Assembly: GCA_046155505.1 (NCBI GenBank) | Contig: JBJXFK010000334.1 | Location: 1 to 8,028 of the forward strand | DNA length: 8,028 bases | Source of the DNA: JBJXFK01 sp046155505 | GTDB taxonomy: Bacteria; Planctomycetota; Phycisphaerae; UBA1845; Fen-1342 | Direction: 5' to 3' | Shown here: positions 4,694 through 8,028 of the stretch, piece by piece | Layout: every line of letters begins with the position of its first letter | How positions within the stretch are numbered: position 1 is the stretch's first letter | The notes under the pieces: model-generated | The model's input: the letters and a program-made list of their open reading frames with translations, nothing else | Databases searched by the model: none | Told to the model about the DNA's origin: nothing | Made by a program: the position numbers and the translations under genes

Positions 4694-7117
4694 ATGCGTG
4701 TGATTCGCGATTTTATGTTGCCGATGGCGATCATCGCCACGCTTGCCGGTTGCGGGCCGAGCGCGCCGACGTCCACATCGCAACCCGCAAGCTCGTCGAC
4801 GTCGGACGCGCGTCCGAACGCCGGCCGGAATGTCGATCCGCTGGCCGGCGCGCCAGCCGAGCTGCGGGCCATGCTGCGCTGGGCCGAGGACCAACTGTCG
4901 AAAAACCCGGCCCCGGTACCGCTGCCGAATAGCGCGAAACTGCCCGAGCCGAAGTGGCCGGTGATTCGCCTGGACGACCTCTTTTCGAAGGCCACGATCA
5001 GCGGTGCGCTCGCCTCCGCAGACAGCACCCCAAAGTACCTCGCGCAGCTCGGGCCGTTTCGATCGGATCAGCCGAGCGAGCGATTTCGCGTCGGCAAACT
5101 CATCGAACCCGAAGAGGGCGAGGTGCTTCGATTCACGATCGAGGGTTTCGACACGCCGCGCGAAGCGATCGGTGCGATCGAGCTGGAACTGCGGCTGCCG
5201 TTCGGCTCATTCTTCGATTTGCGCTGGGGCCGCGGGGCAAACGTTCGTATTCCGATCGAGAGCAACACCGAAACCGCCGTCGTGCGCGTCACCACCGAGA
5301 GCTTCACCGAGTGGACCGGCAAACTGCAACAGCTCGTTCTTACCACCGAAGGCGTCGGGGAGCCGGGACAAATCGTCGACGTGCGCGCGGTGCGCCTCGT
5401 CGGCCATGCAAATTCGTTTCCTGATTTCGCCGGCGTTCGCCGCGTCAAGCTTAATCGCGAGATCCGCAGCAGCATCTATGTGCATGGCGCGGGCGATGTC
5501 GTGTTTCCCAACGTCGCAATACCACCAACGGCGCGGGTGCGCTGCGGACTGGGACTCGTTCGCGGCGAACCGGGTGGTACGGACAAGTCGTCGGCGATCA
5601 CCGAACTCCTCATCGAGTCCGACGGAGAGCGCAAGTCAGTGCTTCGGCAGGAAGTCGATGCGAGCGACCGTTGGCTCGATCTCGAAGCGGACCTCTCCGC
5701 ATACGCGGGTACGCGCGTAAACGTCGTCTTGCGGGCCGAGACGCGTTCCGCGAGCGACGTCGCGATCTGGGGCACGCCCACAATCCACCAGCCGGTCGAG
5801 AACGCACCGATTGTCCTGGTCTATCTGATCGACACACTCGCGGCCGGGCACCTCGATCTGTATGGCTATGCGCGGCCGACCGCGCCGAACATGCGCGCGC
5901 TCGCCGAACGGGGAGTCTGGTTCGCCAACATGTACGCCACCTCGCCGGCGACGATCACATCCGTGCCGTCGCTGCTCCTGGGACTCACGTCCGAGCGGCA
6001 TCGCGTCGTTCGCGCTTCGGCGATTGCGCCGCTCCAACTTGCGAGCATTGCCGACGTGATGCGCGCTGCCGGATTTGCCACGCTGTCGGCAGTGACGAAC
6101 ATCAACGCCGGTCCGCGGCAAAACATGGATCAGGGTTTCGACACGTTCATCGATCGCATGAGCGCACACTGGAACGAGGACGAAGACCGCACTGTGCCGA
6201 TCGACGAGACACTCGCGTTCATGAAACGAAACGCGGATCGCCCGCAGTTCATCTATGTGCATACCGCCGAGCCGCACGCACCCTACGAACCTCCGAGCGG
6301 CTTCGCGGGCAAGTTCGCGACCGGCTATCGCGGGCCCCTACGCGGCTCGTACGACCGGGCCACCGGCTTTCATGCGGCCCGCACGCCGGAAGAAATCGCG
6401 CACATGGTCTCGCTCTACGACGAAGAGGTGCTGTACGCGGATCATCGGCTCGGACTGTTTCTGCGCGCCATCGCAGACGCCGGCATGCGCGAGCGGTTCA
6501 ATATCTTCGTCACCGCCGATCACGGCGAGGAATTCATGCAACACGGCGGCTGGGTGCATAGCCGCACACTGTATAACGAGGTGATTCGCGTACCGCTGAT
6601 TGCGGCGGGTCCGCTGGTGACGGCGCGCGGCAAATCCGAGTCGACCGCTGACCTGCTCGACATCATGCCCACGCTGCTCGATATGTTCGAACTACCCGAG
6701 CCATATCTGCTCAGCGGCCGATCGCTGCTCGCCGCCATTCGGACGGGCGCGGGGAAGCTCTCGAATAAGCATGCGGTTTCTTCGAGCTACGGCTTTTTGC
6801 GCAGCAACCTGATCCACTGGACGTTGGTCGATGCGAATCGCTGGAAACTGATATACGGCCCAGCCGACAACGCATTCAAATATCCCGACAACAAGCTCAA
6901 CCGCTGGTGGCTCTTCGACCTGCACACCGACCCCGGCGAAAAAACCAACCTCATCGCCCAGCAGCCGGACACTACGCGGCGTCTGGTCGGGTCGCTGCTG
7001 GCACACTTCCATCGCCAGCGACCGTATGACATGGGTGCCGAGCATGACACGCTGAAGTACGATGCCGAGCAGTTGCGCGAGTTGCGTTCGCTGGGCTATG
7101 TGGGCGAGGCACCCTAA
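4694..7117 (+). CDS. Sulfatase-superfamily lipoprotein (Thr-nucleophile type)
   Basis: Lipid-anchored envelope protein of 807 residues in the alkaline phosphatase/sulfatase superfamily. The start at 4694 has GAGAGG (4682-4687) six bases upstream and gives a compact lipoprotein signal MRVIRDFMLPMAIIATLAGC with lipobox LAGC and lipidated C20. Gly follows the Cys, not the Asp that retains lipoproteins in the inner membrane. Residues about 100-370 are beta-rich with no catalytic motif. They end in WLDLEADLSAYAGTRVNVVL and AIWGTPTI, like jelly-roll or galactose-binding-like modules before such enzymes. The catalytic domain runs about 373-780: VLVYLIDT (metal Asp 380), YATSPATITSVPSLLLG, HTAEPHAPY (523-531), TADHGEE (607-613), HGGWVH (617-622), the FDLHTDPGEKTNL box and a terminal LRSLGYVG. 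The position of the Cys/Ser that becomes formylglycine is Thr420, and CxPSR is absent. It therefore probably acts as a phospho- or sulfo-ester hydrolase or transferase without formylglycine. An ATG at 4655 is a weaker alternative start. Confidence 0.87.
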   Translation: MRVIRDFMLPMAIIATLAGCGPSAPTSTSQPASSSTSDARPNAGRNVDPLAGAPAELRAMLRWAEDQLSKNPAPVPLPNSAKLPEPKWPVIRLDDLFSKATISGALASADSTPKYLAQLGPFRSDQPSERFRVGKLIEPEEGEVLRFTIEGFDTPREAIGAIELELRLPFGSFFDLRWGRGANVRIPIESNTETAVVRVTTESFTEWTGKLQQLVLTTEGVGEPGQIVDVRAVRLVGHANSFPDFAGVRRVKLNREIRSSIYVHGAGDVVFPNVAIPPTARVRCGLGLVRGEPGGTDKSSAITELLIESDGERKSVLRQEVDASDRWLDLEADLSAYAGTRVNVVLRAETRSASDVAIWGTPTIHQPVENAPIVLVYLIDTLAAGHLDLYGYARPTAPNMRALAERGVWFANMYATSPATITSVPSLLLGLTSERHRVVRASAIAPLQLASIADVMRAAGFATLSAVTNINAGPRQNMDQGFDTFIDRMSAHWNEDEDRTVPIDETLAFMKRNADRPQFIYVHTAEPHAPYEPPSGFAGKFATGYRGPLRGSYDRATGFHAARTPEEIAHMVSLYDEEVLYADHRLGLFLRAIADAGMRERFNIFVTADHGEEFMQHGGWVHSRTLYNEVIRVPLIAAGPLVTARGKSESTADLLDIMPTLLDMFELPEPYLLSGRSLLAAIRTGAGKLSNKHAVSSSYGFLRSNLIHWTLVDANRWKLIYGPADNAFKYPDNKLNRWWLFDLHTDPGEKTNLIAQQPDTTRRLVGSLLAHFHRQRPYDMGAEHDTLKYDAEQLRELRSLGYVGEAP

Positions 7118-7160
7118 TCGAGGTTGCGTTCCAAGCATCGATAGTGAATCGGGAGCAGGC

Positions 7161-8024
7161 GTGAAGGAACTGGTCAGCATCAACGGACAACTCGTCGCGC
7201 CGGAAGCGGCAACGGTCAGCATTTTCGACAGCGGCTTCATGCAGGGCATCGGCCTGTTCGAGACCATGCGCGCCTATAACGGCCGCATTTTCGCGCTCGA
7301 ATCGCATCTCGATCGGCTCGCCGCATCGGCCAAGGCGCTGGGCTGGAGCGCGACGATCGAGACCGACTCCATCGCCGAAGACGTCGAGGCACTGCTCAAA
7401 CACGCGGGCGATGCTGACGCGCGGATTCGCGTGACCGTCACCACTGGCTCACTCCGACTCACCGAGCGCGACGACGCGCCGCTGACGGTCGTCGTCACCG
7501 CGGGCGGCGGAGCGAAATATCCCGATGAGTGCTACACGCGCGGCGTGACCGTCACGCTGTCGAAGTGTCGCCAGGGGCCGGGCGATTTGCTCGCCGGGCA
7601 CAAGACGACCAGCTATTTCGCGCGGCTTGCGGCCCTGCGCGAGGCTCACGTACGCGGCGTGTTCGAGGCGCTTTGGCTGACGCATGACGACCACGTCGCC
7701 GAGGGCTGCATCAGCAACGTGTTCATCGCCAAGGACGAGGTGCTCTACACGCCGCCGCTGGAGACGCCGGTGTTGCCCGGCATCACGCGCGGCCGGGCGA
7801 TCGACGCAGCGGTCGACGAGGGCATCCTGATTCGCGAAGCGCCGATTACGGTTGAGATGCTCCGCGACGCGGACGAGGCGTTTTTGACTAGCAGCGTGAT
7901 GGAAATCGTACCGATCGTGCGGCTCGACCGGCACGCGATCGGCAACGAACAGCCGGGCGACGTCACGCGCGCGATCTCGGAGGCGTATGGGAACATGATT
8001 GAGGATGAATGCGCGGACGAGTGA
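7161..8024 (+). CDS. Class IV PLP aminotransferase / aminodeoxychorismate lyase family
   Basis: Cytoplasmic fold-type IV PLP enzyme of 287 residues. The family includes branched-chain aminotransferase (IlvE), D-amino acid aminotransferase and 4-amino-4-deoxychorismate lyase (PabC). Visible motifs are the N-terminal SINGQLV with FDSGFMQGIGLFETMRAYNG (22-41), the PLP lysine K148 in GHKTTSY, EGCISNVFI (181-189), the LPGITRGRAI phosphate-binding segment (205-214) and EAFLTSSVMEIVPI (239-252). The KTTSYFARLAALREA segment lacks the YANN-like signature I would expect of IlvE and suits the PabC/D-AAT side, but specificity is not settled. The start is GTG at 7161 with GGGAG (7151-7155) five bases upstream; the frame is open further upstream, but that part overlaps the sulfatase-like gene and has no family similarity. 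The gap of 43 bases after the preceding stop suggests co-transcription. GGAG directly after the stop (8025-8028) may be the ribosome binding site of a following gene. Confidence 0.9.
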   Translation: MKELVSINGQLVAPEAATVSIFDSGFMQGIGLFETMRAYNGRIFALESHLDRLAASAKALGWSATIETDSIAEDVEALLKHAGDADARIRVTVTTGSLRLTERDDAPLTVVVTAGGGAKYPDECYTRGVTVTLSKCRQGPGDLLAGHKTTSYFARLAALREAHVRGVFEALWLTHDDHVAEGCISNVFIAKDEVLYTPPLETPVLPGITRGRAIDAAVDEGILIREAPITVEMLRDADEAFLTSSVMEIVPIVRLDRHAIGNEQPGDVTRAISEAYGNMIEDECADE

Positions 8025-8028
8025 GGAG

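Noticed and set aside
5671..6561. Plus-strand open frame of 296 codons inside the sulfatase-like gene, and a minus-strand frame at 5636-6277
   Set aside because: Both overlap the intact catalytic domain, are Arg-rich without motifs, and there is no frameshift in the lipoprotein gene that would need them.

Overview
The window is GC-rich chromosomal DNA from a Gram-negative-type bacterium. It has a lipoprotein with a clean lipobox, two Sec-exported proteins, GTG starts and purine-rich Shine-Dalgarno sites. A sulfatase-superfamily lipoprotein, a PDZ-alpha/beta hydrolase fusion, a Lys-rich fasciclin protein and low-complexity GAGCG/CGCTC repeats between genes are reminiscent of Planctomycetota (perhaps Phycisphaerae). 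This placement is an inference from style, not from a marker gene.

Layout. Positions 69-1052 (+) encode a cysteine synthase / cystathionine beta-synthase family PLP enzyme. Positions 1053-1492 are a 440-base gap between convergent genes, filled with GC-rich inverted repeats and hairpins. Positions 1493-2074 (-) encode an exported fasciclin (FAS1) protein, with a near-consensus promoter at 2175-2203. The divergent gap 2075-2440 also holds a structured stretch with repeated GCGAAA/TTTCGC half-sites. Peptide deformylase follows at 2441-2989 (+, probable GTG start). A 126-base convergent gap carries another copy of the intergenic repeat. Positions 3116-4489 (-) encode an exported PDZ-alpha/beta hydrolase. 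After a divergent gap, 4694-7117 (+) encodes a sulfatase-like lipoprotein of the Thr-nucleophile type, followed 43 bases later by a class IV aminotransferase (7161-8024, +), probably in the same transcript.

Function. These are mostly independent housekeeping and envelope genes: sulfur amino-acid metabolism, N-terminal maturation of proteins, and three exported proteins. Only the last two genes look like an operon. I see no mobile element, CRISPR array, tRNA or rRNA, and no clear defence or biosynthetic system. The most unusual material is intergenic: a dispersed repeat family shared by the two convergent gaps (22 bases identical in opposite orientation), a large imperfect inverted repeat, and the palindrome cluster upstream of deformylase.
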